Of a stretch of DNA of 19,187 nucleotides, positions 1 to 6,508 are shown piece after piece. Each line of letters starts with the position of its first letter. Position 1 is the first letter of the stretch. Origin of the DNA: JBOGTC01 sp050692055. Its GTDB lineage: Bacteria > Chloroflexota > Limnocylindria > QHBO01. The notes under the pieces were generated by a model, which had not been told where the DNA came from, did not search any database, and saw nothing but the letters and a program-made list of their open reading frames with translations. The DNA lies in NCBI GenBank assembly GCA_050692055.1, contig JBOGTC010000032.1, positions 1 through 19,187 on the forward strand, written 5' to 3'. The position numbers were made by a program, and so were the translations under genes.

Positions 1-2237
1 GCGTCCAGCCGCGCGGCGGTCCGGGGTGCCTTCGCCGCCTTCTCGGCCTCCCGCAGCCGCGCCAGGATCGCCTCGAGGCGAGCCGGGACGTTCTCCTCCC
101 GCTCGCCGAGCAGCTGCGCCGCGCGGCGCAGCGCCTCCAGCCGGTCCGCCACCAGCTCCTCCGCCGCCTCGCCGGTCACGGCCTCGATCCTGCGCAGCCC
201 GGCCCCGATGCTCGCCTCGCCGGTGATGCGAAAGCCGCCGATCTGCCCGGTGGCGGCGACGTGCGTCCCGCCGCACAGCTCCCTGCTGTAGCCATCAACC
301 TGGACGACGCGGACCGACTCGGGCAGGTACTTCTCCCCGAAGAACATGTCGGCGCCGAGTGCCTGCGCGTCCTGCATGCGCATGATCTCGGGCTTCACCG
401 GCGCGTCGCGCCGGATCTGGGCGTTCACGATGCGCTCCACCTCGCGCAGCGCCTCACGCGGCGTGGCGCGATCGGCGGGAAAGTCGAAGCGCAGCCCCTC
501 CGGTGCCACGTACGAGCCCGCCTGCTTCGCCTGCTCGCCGAGCACGTCGCGCAGCGCCCGGTGCAGCAGATGCGTGCCGGTGTGGTTGCGCGCCGCGCCC
601 CACCGCCGAGCCTCGTCGACCCGGGCCTCGACGAGGTCGCCCTCGCGCAGCTCACCCTCGAGCATCCCCACGTGCACGATCGCGTCCCCGGTACGCTGGG
701 TATCCGCGACCACCAGCCGTCCGCGTTCCCCGACCAGCTCGCCGCGGTCTCCGATCTGTCCCCCGCCCTCGGCGTAGAAGGGCGTCCGATCGAGCACGAT
801 CCCGTCCGGCGCCACCGCCAGCACACGCAGCCCCCCGGCTCGCAGGTCGTTCGGATAGCCGATGAACTCGGTGCGGTGCTCGCCGAGCGCCGGGTCGAGC
901 GTTGCCCCGGCCCGTCCAGCTCCGCGCGACCGTTCTCGCTGCTCGGCCATGGCCGCTTCGAAACCGGCTCGATCCACCGCCACGTCCCTCTCCGCCGCCA
1001 TCTCGACGGTGAGGTCGATCGGGAAGCCGAACGTGTCGTGCAGGCGGAACGCATCGGCCCCACTGATGACGCGACCGTCGGCGACCAGCTCGTTCAGACG
1101 CGCGCTGCCGGCCTCCAGCGTGCGCGCGAACTTCTCCTCCTCGGCCTCGATCGCGTCGAGGATCGCGTCGCGCCCCTCGGCGACGTGCGGGTACGCCTCG
1201 CCCATGAGGTCGATGACCACCGACGCGGTCTCGCGCAGGAACGGCCGATCGATGCCCATCAGCCGGCCGTGACGCACCGCGCGCCGCATGATGCGCCGGA
1301 GCACGTAGCCGGCGCCCTCGTTCGAGGGCCTGACCTCTTCGGACAGGAGGAACGTCATCGCCCGCGAGTGATCGGCCACGACCTGGTAGCTGAACCGCTC
1401 GCTCTCGATCGTCTCCGGATCATGACCGATGAACTGCGCCAGCCGCTCGATGATCGGCACGAACAGATCGGTGCGGTAGTTCGAGTCGACGCCCTGGGCG
1501 ACCGACGCGATGCGCTCGAGGCCCATTCCGGTGTCGACGCTCTTGAACGGCAGCGGGGTCAGCGTGCCGTCTGCCGCGCGGTCGAACTCCATGAAGACCA
1601 GGTTCCAGACCTCGAGCCATCGCGGGCACGTCTCGGAGTGGTCCGGGATGCAGTGCGGGCCCTCGCTGAGCTCGGCGCCGCGGTCGTAGTGCAGCTCGCT
1701 GCATGGGCCGCACGGTCCCGCGTCTCCCATGCGCCAGAAGTTCTGCTCGTCGCCGGCGGCTATGTTCCCCCAGCGCACCAGGCGGTCCGCCGGCAGGCCA
1801 ATCTCCTGCGACCACAGGCGGTGCGCCTCGTCGTCATCGGTGTAGACGGTGGCGGCTATCCGCTCGGGCTCCAGTCCCAGCTCATCGGTCAGGAAGGTCC
1901 AGGCCCAGTGGATCGCCTCGGGCTTGAAGTAGTCGCCGAAGCTCCAGTTGCCGAGCATCTCGAACAACGTCTGGTGGCGCGGCGTGCGGCCGACCTCTTC
2001 GAAGTCGTTATGCCTACCCGCCACGCGAAGGACGGGCTGCGCGTCGACAGCGCGCACGTAGTCGCGCTTCTCCTCGCCGGTCAGCACGCGCTTGAACGGC
2101 GCCATGCCCGAGTTCACGAAGAGGAGGGTGGGATCGTCCTTTGCGAGCAGCGGTGCCGGGGGCACGCGGGTGTGACCCCGCTCCTCGAAGAAGCGCTGGA
2201 AGCGCTCACGGATCTCGGCCGCGCTCATCGGCGTCAT
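1..2237 (-). CDS. alaS: Alanyl-tRNA synthetase, 3' end cut by window edge
   Basis: Cytoplasmic class II synthetase that charges tRNA-Ala and edits Ser/Gly mischarging. About 745 codons are visible against a usual 870-900, so the C-terminal (DHHA1/C-Ala) part lies beyond base 1. The N-terminus reads EIRERFQRFFEERGH, then LFVNSGMAPFK and GRHNDFEEVGRTPRHQTLFE, the aminoacylation core. GPCGPCSELHYDRG follows, then the editing-domain zinc motifs HTGTH near residue 551 and CGGTH near 655. No frameshift was seen. The start is uncertain: in-frame ATGs lie at 2249, 2237 and 2228. The 2228 start gives MSAAEIRERF, closest to family N-termini. I kept 2237, which has a weak GGATGG upstream, and no candidate has a strong Shine-Dalgarno sequence. 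It is the last visible gene of the cysteine desulfurase-mnmA-DUF948-ytxH run. A perfect 11-base inverted repeat separates it from ytxH. Confidence 0.96.
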   Translation of the reverse strand, partial: MTPMSAAEIRERFQRFFEERGHTRVPPAPLLAKDDPTLLFVNSGMAPFKRVLTGEEKRDYVRAVDAQPVLRVAGRHNDFEEVGRTPRHQTLFEMLGNWSFGDYFKPEAIHWAWTFLTDELGLEPERIAATVYTDDDEAHRLWSQEIGLPADRLVRWGNIAAGDEQNFWRMGDAGPCGPCSELHYDRGAELSEGPHCIPDHSETCPRWLEVWNLVFMEFDRAADGTLTPLPFKSVDTGMGLERIASVAQGVDSNYRTDLFVPIIERLAQFIGHDPETIESERFSYQVVADHSRAMTFLLSEEVRPSNEGAGYVLRRIMRRAVRHGRLMGIDRPFLRETASVVIDLMGEAYPHVAEGRDAILDAIEAEEEKFARTLEAGSARLNELVADGRVISGADAFRLHDTFGFPIDLTVEMAAERDVAVDRAGFEAAMAEQRERSRGAGRAGATLDPALGEHRTEFIGYPNDLRAGGLRVLAVAPDGIVLDRTPFYAEGGGQIGDRGELVGERGRLVVADTQRTGDAIVHVGMLEGELREGDLVEARVDEARRWGAARNHTGTHLLHRALRDVLGEQAKQAGSYVAPEGLRFDFPADRATPREALREVERIVNAQIRRDAPVKPEIMRMQDAQALGADMFFGEKYLPESVRVVQVDGYSRELCGGTHVAATGQIGGFRITGEASIGAGLRRIEAVTGEAAEELVADRLEALRRAAQLLGEREENVPARLEAILARLREAEKAAKAPRTAARLD

Positions 2238-2258
2238 CGGTCCATCCATCCATTCACG

Positions 2259-2287
2259 GCGAGAGCCGGCGACCCACCGGCTCTCGC
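2259..2287 (-). terminator. Perfect 11-bp stem with 7-base loop between ytxH and alaS
   Basis: GCGAGAGCCGG (2259-2269) is the exact reverse complement of CCGGCTCTCGC (2277-2287), with a 7-base loop. It begins 29 bases after the ytxH stop and ends 21 bases before the nearer alaS start candidate. No U-run follows on either strand, so a classical intrinsic terminator is not supported. A processing site, a Rho-type stop, an attenuator or a protein-binding palindrome are all possible. The structure is clear; the function is inferred. Confidence 0.45.
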
Positions 2288-2316
2288 GTGCTGCTCACTG
2301 GTGTCGCGTACCGCGG

Positions 2317-2574
2317 TCAGGGGGCGGCGCCCTCATGCCTGGTCTCGGCATTCGTCTGGTTGTCGGACACCATTCCCGCGCGGGCCTGTTCGGCCGCGGC
2401 GCGTCCCTCGTTCACCGCCTCGTCCCAGGCGTTGCGGCGCGTGTCGACGAAGTCGCCCACCTGGTCGCGAAGCTCCTCGCCGGTCTGCGGCGCCAGGATG
2501 AGTCCGATCGCCGCGCCGACCAGGCCGCCGATCACGACACCGGCCAGGAAGCTGCCGGTCTGAGAGTCCTTCAT
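2317..2574 (-). CDS. YtxH-domain small membrane protein
   Basis: An 85-residue protein of the YtxH/general-stress type, with no known enzymatic role. A single hydrophobic, glycine-rich segment (about residues 9-28, GVVIGGLVGAAIGLILAP) carries the family's G-x-x-x-G pattern ending in LAPQTGEELRDQ. An amphipathic, probably coiled-coil tail follows with many Ala, Glu and Arg residues. The start at 2574 lies 10 bases after the stop of the DUF948 gene. An AGGAG lies about 13 bases upstream, inside the end of the previous gene, which suggests translational coupling. A 13-base palindrome (2576-2588) covers this junction and could modulate coupling. YtxH and DUF948 proteins often occur together, and this pair probably acts at the membrane. 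No specific function can be assigned. Confidence 0.85.
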   Translation of the reverse strand: MKDSQTGSFLAGVVIGGLVGAAIGLILAPQTGEELRDQVGDFVDTRRNAWDEAVNEGRAAAEQARAGMVSDNQTNAETRHEGAAP

Positions 2575-2584
2575 GGTGAGCTGC

Positions 2585-2944
2585 TCACTCCTCGCGTGCG
2601 TCCCACGATTCTACCGAGCCGAACGTGGGCCGTCGCGGCGCGGCGGTGATCTGAACGGTCTCGAGGCTGTGCTGAAGCGCGTTCATCAGGTCGGTGAGAC
2701 GATCGAGCTTGACCGCCACGTCCTCGCTCAGCACCTCGACGTTGCTGGTCACCTCGCGAGCGCTGACCAGCATGGGCCGCAGCTCCTGGTCCGCCACCGC
2801 CGTCAGCCGTCGCGTCTCGGCCGCCAGCGCCCGCGTCTCGCGCAGGAGCGGCGCCGCCTGGATGACCAGGTAGAGCAGCGCGCCGCCGGCGGCCAGCACT
2901 CCGAGCCCGGCACCGATGTTGAAGATCGCCAGCGCCAGCTCCAT
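2585..2944 (-). CDS. DUF948-family membrane protein
   Basis: A 119-residue protein with one N-terminal membrane segment (about residues 4-28, ALAIFNIGAGLGVLAAGGAL) and a long helical, heptad-like region (about 32-105: LLRETRALAAETRRLTAV, then repeated Leu/Val spacing). This is typical of DUF948 proteins, which resemble short membrane-tethered coiled coils. The frame is open further upstream to 2977. I chose the ATG at 2944 because AAGGAGG lies 4 bases before it and because the hydrophobic segment then begins at once, as in the family. It is followed after 10 bases by the YtxH gene, a usual partner. There are 83 non-coding bases between it and the upstream small membrane-protein gene, so it may have its own promoter (a weak TAGGAT lies near 2975). 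Function is unknown. Confidence 0.82.
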   Translation of the reverse strand: MELALAIFNIGAGLGVLAAGGALLYLVIQAAPLLRETRALAAETRRLTAVADQELRPMLVSAREVTSNVEVLSEDVAVKLDRLTDLMNALQHSLETVQITAAPRRPTFGSVESWDAREE

Positions 2945-3027
2945 CCGTCCTCCTTCAGCGCTCGTGGCTGGCCCCATCCTACCGGTCGCGGTGCTCGGCG
3001 TCTCCGGGTCTCGGCCACGGGCACGCT

Positions 3028-3300
3028 TCAGTCGCGCACCTCGATCGGGCCCATCGCCGCCAGCAGGGACACTGCCACCATCAGCGCCTGCGCGGTGACC
3101 GACGCGCCGATGACGTGCATGTCTCCAACGCGCAGCAGCTCGAGGCCGGTCCGTGCCGCGATCTGGTCACCGATCAGCACGCCCGCGACGGATGCGATGG
3201 CCAGGATCGGGACGCCCCGACCCCATCGGCCGCGCAGGGCGACGAAGATGAACAGGTTGATGAGCGCCAACAGCGGCACCCAGACCGCCCACGGGCCCAC
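3028..3300 (-). CDS. Small three-segment membrane protein, unknown function
   Basis: A 90-residue protein I do not recognise. Three hydrophobic stretches are visible: about residues 8-22 (VPLLALINLFIFVAL), about 29-47 (VPILAIASVAGVLIGDQIA) and about 67-82 (ALMVAVSLLAAMG). Short Arg-rich links (RGRWGRG) favour a cytoplasmic first loop. The frame is open well upstream inside mnmA. The most plausible start is the GTG at 3300, which lies 10 bases after the mnmA stop and gives a protein beginning VGPWAVWVPLLAL. There is no clear Shine-Dalgarno, so expression probably depends on coupling to mnmA. Its place in the run suggests co-transcription with the tRNA-thiolation genes, but nothing in the sequence links it to that work. 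Confidence 0.65.
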   Translation of the reverse strand: MGPWAVWVPLLALINLFIFVALRGRWGRGVPILAIASVAGVLIGDQIAARTGLELLRVGDMHVIGASVTAQALMVAVSLLAAMGPIEVRD

Positions 3301-3310
3301 TTGGTCGCCG

Positions 3311-4402
3311 TCAGGCGGCCGCGCCGCGAGTGATGCGTCCCCCGCCGAGGCACTCCTCGCCGTCATAGAGCACCGCGGCCTGGCCGGGTGCCGGCGCCCA
3401 GACCGGCTCGACCGTCTCCACCGCGAACCGATCCCGGCCGATGAGCGTGACCTCGCAGGGCACGTCCGGGGCACGATGCCGGATACGGACGCTGGCGTCG
3501 AACCGCTCCGCGGGCGCCTCACCGGAGACGAACCGAGCGCCGTCCACCGCGAAGGACCGCTGCGCGACCTCCTCCCGGCGCCCGATGACGACCGTGTTGG
3601 CGCGCGGCCGCACCTCGCGCACGTACACAGCCTCGCCGAGCGCCACGCCCAGGCCGTGCCGCTGCCCGACCGTGTAATGGGCGTACCCGGTGTGCGTCCC
3701 CACGCGCGTGCCCTCGGCGTCCACGATGGGCCCTGGATCGCCGGCGTAGCCGCGCCGCTCCTCGAGCAGCGCGCGGTAGTCACCGAGCGGCACGAAGCAG
3801 ATCTCCTGGCTCTCCGGCTTGGCCGCGGTCGGCAGGCCGAGGTCGGTGGCCATGACGCGCACCTGCGGCTTCGTCATGCCCCCCAGCGGAAAGCGGGTCG
3901 CGGCCAGCTGCTGCTGGTCGAGCACCCACAGGAAGTAGGTCTGGTCCTTGTCGGCATCGGCGGCGCGGAGCAGATGGTGGCGACCGCCGGCGTCTCGCTC
4001 GACCCGGGCGTAGTGCCCGGTGGCGACGGCATCGGCCCCGTAGGCGGCGAGCCCTCGCCGCAGGAGCTCGTCGAACTTGATGTACTGGTTGCAGGCCTGG
4101 CATGGGTTGGGCGTGGCGCCGTCGAGGTAGGCGTCGACGAACTGGTCGATCACCCGCTCGCCGAACTCGCGCTCCACGTTGAGCACGAAGAACGGGATGT
4201 CCAGGAGCTGCGCCACGCGCCGCGCGTCGTCGGCCGCGTCTGGCGAGCAGCACGAGCGCTTGAGCTCGTGGCCCTCGGGCACGTCGCCGTGCGTGCGCAT
4301 CCAGACGCCCACGACCTCATGGTCACCGGGCTCGCGCGCGAGCAGTGCCGCGGCGACGCTCGAGTCGACCCCTCCACTCATGGCGGCCACGATCCGGCTC
4401 AT
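3311..4402 (-). CDS. mnmA: tRNA-uridine 2-sulfurtransferase MnmA (TrmU)
   Basis: Cytoplasmic enzyme that activates U34 of tRNA-Lys/Glu/Gln with ATP and inserts sulfur to give the 2-thio base. At 363 residues it is full length. Visible motifs are the PP-loop SGGVDSS (residues 9-15), the nucleophile region NPCQACN with Cys101, the second catalytic cysteine Cys202 in SQEICF, KDQTYFLW at 152-159, and a C-terminal beta-barrel with GQAAVLYDGEECLGGG. The ATG at 4402 overlaps the stop of the cysteine desulfurase gene as ATGA, so I rejected the longer open frame starting at 4456. The overlap indicates translational coupling with the likely sulfur donor. No TusA-like relay protein is encoded in the window, consistent with direct transfer as described for Bacillus YrvO-MnmA. 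Confidence 0.95.
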   Translation of the reverse strand: MSRIVAAMSGGVDSSVAAALLAREPGDHEVVGVWMRTHGDVPEGHELKRSCCSPDAADDARRVAQLLDIPFFVLNVEREFGERVIDQFVDAYLDGATPNPCQACNQYIKFDELLRRGLAAYGADAVATGHYARVERDAGGRHHLLRAADADKDQTYFLWVLDQQQLAATRFPLGGMTKPQVRVMATDLGLPTAAKPESQEICFVPLGDYRALLEERRGYAGDPGPIVDAEGTRVGTHTGYAHYTVGQRHGLGVALGEAVYVREVRPRANTVVIGRREEVAQRSFAVDGARFVSGEAPAERFDASVRIRHRAPDVPCEVTLIGRDRFAVETVEPVWAPAPGQAAVLYDGEECLGGGRITRGAAA

Positions 4403-5565
4403 GCGCTCGCCACCGCCGCGCGTGCCCCGACGTTGCCGCGGAGCCGGCGAACGCACGCCTCGAACACCTCCAGGGTGCGGCCGACATCCTCGTCCGTCGT
4501 GTCGCGACCCAGCGTGAGGCGCAGCGACCCGTGCGCCAAGCGCGGCTCGATGCCCATCGCAAGCAGGACGTGACTGGGCTCGGTGCTGCCCGTCGTGCAG
4601 GCGCTGCCGGTGCTGGCCTGGACGCCGTCGAGGTCGAGCGCCGCCACGAGGTCGCCGCCTTCGACGCCATCGATCACCACGCTGACGCTGTTCGGCAGGC
4701 GCTCGCTGGGATGGCCGGTCAGCTCGACGCCGTCGAGCGATGTCAGGCCACCGATGAGCCGATCGCGCAGGCCGCCCTGGCGCGGCGCTTCAGCCGCGGC
4801 CTCGGCGCGCGCGAGCTCCAACGCCGCCGCGAAGCCCACGATGCCGGCCACGTTCTCCGTGCCGGCGCGTCGCTGGCGCTCCTGGGCGCCGCCCTGCAGC
4901 TGCGGCAGGAGCTGCATACCCTGGCGCACGTGGAGGGCGCCGACACCCTTCGGCCCGTACAGCTTGTGCGCGCCGAGGCTCAGGAGGCTGGCCTGCATGC
5001 CATCGACGTCGATCGGTAGAAAGGCCGCTGCCTGCACGGCATCGGTGTGGAGCGGGACGCCGCGCTCGCGGCAGATCGCGCCAATGTCCGCCATGGGCTG
5101 GATGGTGCCGACCTCGTTGTTGGCGTACACGATGCTGACGAGCGTGGTGTAGTCCTCGATCGCGGCGGCGACATCGTGGGGATCGACCCGTCCGTATCGG
5201 TCCACGGGCAGGTACGTGACCTGGAATCCCTGGCGCTCCAGCACCTGGCAGGCATGGAGCACCGCTTTGTGTTCGACGCTCGACGTGACGACATGCCGGC
5301 CGCGGGCGCTGGCCGCCCAGGCGACGCCCTTGATGGCGAGGTTGTCCGCCTCGGTGCCGCCGGACGTGAACACGATCTCGCGCGGCTTCGCGTTCAGTGC
5401 TCGGGCGATCGTCTCCCGCGCCTCGTCCAGCCCCTGGCGCGCACGACGGCCGGAGGCGTGGATGCTCGACGGGTTGCCATGATGCTCGGTGAGATAGGGC
5501 AGCATGGCCTCGAGCACCTCGCGCCGCATCGGCGTCGTGGCAGCATGGTCGAGGTAGATCGCCAT
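4399..5565 (-). CDS. Cysteine desulfurase (IscS/NifS/YrvO type)
   Basis: PLP enzyme that takes sulfur from L-cysteine as an enzyme persulfide, releasing alanine. At 388 residues it is full length. It opens with YLDHAATTPM and has the cofactor-site residues His99 (SSVEHK), Asp175 with Gln178 (TDAVQAA), and the Schiff-base Lys201 in GAHKLYGPKG. RRAGTEN lies at 232-238. The active-site Cys323 is in STGSACTTGSTEPSHVL, the longer loop of group I enzymes. It overlaps mnmA by four bases, so its main client is probably MnmA. It lacks a Shine-Dalgarno but has TATCAT six bases before the ATG, suggesting a leaderless first gene of the operon. A repeat-rich divergent intergenic region separates it from ectC. 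Confidence 0.94.
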   Translation of the reverse strand: MAIYLDHAATTPMRREVLEAMLPYLTEHHGNPSSIHASGRRARQGLDEARETIARALNAKPREIVFTSGGTEADNLAIKGVAWAASARGRHVVTSSVEHKAVLHACQVLERQGFQVTYLPVDRYGRVDPHDVAAAIEDYTTLVSIVYANNEVGTIQPMADIGAICRERGVPLHTDAVQAAAFLPIDVDGMQASLLSLGAHKLYGPKGVGALHVRQGMQLLPQLQGGAQERQRRAGTENVAGIVGFAAALELARAEAAAEAPRQGGLRDRLIGGLTSLDGVELTGHPSERLPNSVSVVIDGVEGGDLVAALDLDGVQASTGSACTTGSTEPSHVLLAMGIEPRLAHGSLRLTLGRDTTDEDVGRTLEVFEACVRRLRGNVGARAAVASA

Positions 5566-5571
5566 GGACCG

Positions 5572-5577
5572 ATGATA
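5572..5577 (-). promoter_or_regulatory. Candidate -10 box of the cysteine desulfurase operon
   Basis: TATCAT on the minus strand, ending six bases before the ATG at 5565. With usual -10 spacing, transcription would begin at or next to the start codon, giving a leaderless mRNA. No Shine-Dalgarno and no good -35 hexamer are visible. Confidence 0.45.
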
Positions 5578-5620
5578 GCCGCGGCCCGCTCGGAGCGTGT
5601 TCGGTGCCGTCTCCCGCGCC

Positions 5621-5754
5621 GAACTTGCCAGATTCCGCTGACCGCGGCGTTACGTCCGCGTAGGCCGCTCGTAGTTGTCCAATTTCACTGTGAGCGGCGT
5701 TACGCAGGCCGGGGCCGGCAGAAGTTGCCATCCTCCGCTCTGAGCGGCGTTACG
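5621..5754 (+). repeat. Three 34-base direct repeats at exact 50-base pitch
   Basis: Copies at 5621-5654, 5671-5704 and 5721-5754, separated by 16-base spacers at 5655-5670 and 5705-5720. All three end in GCGGCGTTACG; copies 2 and 3 share TGAGCGGCGTTACG. By hand alignment without gaps, copies 1 and 3 match at 26 of 34 positions and copies 2 and 3 at 25 of 34. The left part follows GAAGTTGCCA with variation. Copy 3 contains a small palindrome, CCGCTC-T-GAGCGG. A weaker fourth copy follows about 47 bases on (GTGCTCAGCCGTTAC region). The array lies between two divergent promoters, so it may be an operator array or a repeat element. Confidence 0.75.
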
Positions 5755-5832
5755 CGGCTCATAGCCCGGGTTAGCCGCAGAGCCCGTGCTCAGCCGTTAC
5801 CGAGCGATGCTATCCGTCCGCCTAAGGACGTT

Positions 5833-5851
5833 GTGAGCGGAGAATGGCAAC
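5833..5851 (-). repeat. Inverted partial copy of the 34-base repeat
   Basis: On the minus strand this reads GTTGCCATTCTCCGCTCAC. Its first 17 bases match 5724-5740 of repeat copy 3 except for one base, so the two could pair as a 17-bp stem with one mismatch across roughly 95 bases. It lies 30 bases upstream of the ectC start, inside the region expected to hold that gene's leader or promoter. Confidence 0.65.
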
Positions 5852-5881
5852 ATCGGTGCGACGAAGAGCAACGAGGTCGAG

Positions 5882-6265
5882 ATGATCGTTCGGACCGTCC
5901 AGGAGATCAGCGGCACGGAGCGCGACGCGCGCGGCGATGGATGGCGTGCCCGGCGCCTGCTCGTGCGCGACGACGGCCTCGGCTTCTCGCTGAGCGAGAC
6001 GACGGTGGATGCCGGCGCCGAGATGAACCTCTGGTACAAGCACCACCTCGAGGCCTGCTTCTGCATCGAGGGCGAGGCGGAGATCACCGAACGCGACACG
6101 GGAGTCGTGCATCGCATCGGGCCCGGATCGGCCTACGCCCCGGAGCATGACCGGCACCGGATCCGGGTCATCTCACCGCTGCGGCTGGTGTGCGTCTTCA
6201 ACCCGGCGCTCACCGGTCGCGAGACGCACGACGCCGACGGCAGCTACCTGCCGGCGTCGGACTGA
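5882..6265 (+). CDS. ectC: L-ectoine synthase (EctC), solitary
   Basis: Cupin-fold enzyme that cyclises N-gamma-acetyl-L-2,4-diaminobutyrate to the compatible solute ectoine with loss of water. The 127-residue length matches the family. Characteristic segments are MIVRTVQEI at the N-terminus, GWRARRLL (20-27), DDGLGFSLSETT (30-41), YKHHLEACFCIEGE (52-65) and VCVFNPALTGRETHDADG (103-120). The three iron ligands known from characterised EctC proteins map to Glu57, Tyr85 and His92, the last shifted by one through a single-residue gap. Trp21, Arg25, Thr40, Cys104 and Phe106 also fit the substrate pocket as I recall it. Ser38 sits where Asn or His is usual. GAGG lies five bases before the ATG. No ectA, ectB, ectD or aspartokinase gene is in the window. 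It runs opposite to the housekeeping genes on both sides. Confidence 0.88.
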   Translation: MIVRTVQEISGTERDARGDGWRARRLLVRDDGLGFSLSETTVDAGAEMNLWYKHHLEACFCIEGEAEITERDTGVVHRIGPGSAYAPEHDRHRIRVISPLRLVCVFNPALTGRETHDADGSYLPASD

Positions 6266-6339
6266 GAGGAGCCGGACGCCCGTGAGGCGGTTCGCTCGTC
6301 GCCACGACGCCCCCGCACGACCTGGCGCGGCGTGCCGTT

Positions 6340-6415
6340 CATTCCTGAGAGACTGAACCGCCGGAGGAGCGGCCGGCGAGGCGCGTTCCACCGACGCCTC
6401 AGTCTGGAGGGAATG
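6340..6415. repeat. Imperfect inverted repeat, first of two competing hairpins
   Basis: CATTCC (6340-6345) pairs with GGAATG (6410-6415), and AGACTGA (6350-6356) with TCAGTCT (6399-6405), separated by a 4x4 internal loop. Inside lies a further hairpin, CGCCGG (6359-6364) with CCGGCG (6373-6378). The GGAATG arm is also used by the next hairpin, so the two cannot form together. Confidence 0.6.
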
Positions 6416-6466
6416 ACTCATCGGCGGAGAGTGAGTCCCTGCCGGCTCCGCCGACGGTTCATTCCC
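6409..6466. repeat. 21-base imperfect inverted repeat, second competing hairpin
   Basis: GGGAATGA (6409-6416) pairs with TCATTCCC (6459-6466), and TCGGCGGAG (6421-6429) with CTCCGCCGA (6446-6454). The result is an 8-bp and a 9-bp helix split by a 4x4 internal loop, closed by a 16-base loop. A local alternative, GACTCA (6415-6420) with TGAGTC (6432-6437), also exists. Confidence 0.7.
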
Positions 6467-6508
6467 CTGAGAATGGGATCGGATGTGCTGGCTATCCGAA
6501 TCGCGAGA

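Larger units (their letters stand above)
5566..5881. other. 316-base divergent intergenic region with repeats
   Basis: Lies between the divergently transcribed cysteine desulfurase (minus) and ectC (plus). I see no coding potential. It contains three 34-base repeats at 5621, 5671 and 5721, a weaker fourth copy near 5784-5802 and an inverted partial copy at 5833-5851. A possible hairpin GCGGCT (5754-5759) / AGCCGC (5773-5778) encloses CCCGGG. The G+C content looks lower than in the genes on either side. Both gene promoters must lie here. Confidence 0.8.
6266..6508. other. Structured non-coding region between convergent ectC and aspS
   Basis: 243 bases without a convincing gene. It contains three copies of a TTCATTCC-like element: plus at 6338-6345, inverted at 6409-6417 and plus at 6458-6466. 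It also holds several inverted repeats. As both flanking genes end here, a bidirectional terminator or a palindromic mobile/REP-like element is plausible. No U-run is present. Confidence 0.7.

Noticed and set aside
425..1063. Minus-strand 212-codon open frame overlapping alaS
   Set aside because: Reads alaS in another register and gives Arg/Ser/Trp-rich low-complexity sequence, while the AlaRS frame is continuous through the region.
2250..2316. T-box riboswitch upstream of alaS
   Set aside because: The gap is too short and no T-box consensus (AGGGTGGNACCGCG) is present; only a simple palindrome is seen. Similarly no T-box is visible around aspS or hisS.
261..2501. Long plus-strand open frame (746 codons) opposite alaS
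   Set aside because: The minus strand encodes an unmistakable AlaRS over the same bases. The plus product has no recognisable motif and is the usual antisense shadow in high-G+C DNA. The same holds for plus frames at 2573-4573, 11655-13733 and 14790-16556.
4403..4456. Longer mnmA start at 4456
   Set aside because: The extra 18 residues are Arg/Gly-rich and lie inside the desulfurase gene. The ATGA overlap at 4402 gives the family's usual MSRIVAAMSGGVDSS start.
5621..5754. CRISPR array
   Set aside because: Repeats are diverged (about 75% identical), spacers are only 16 bases and G+C-rich, there are three clear copies, and no cas genes are nearby.
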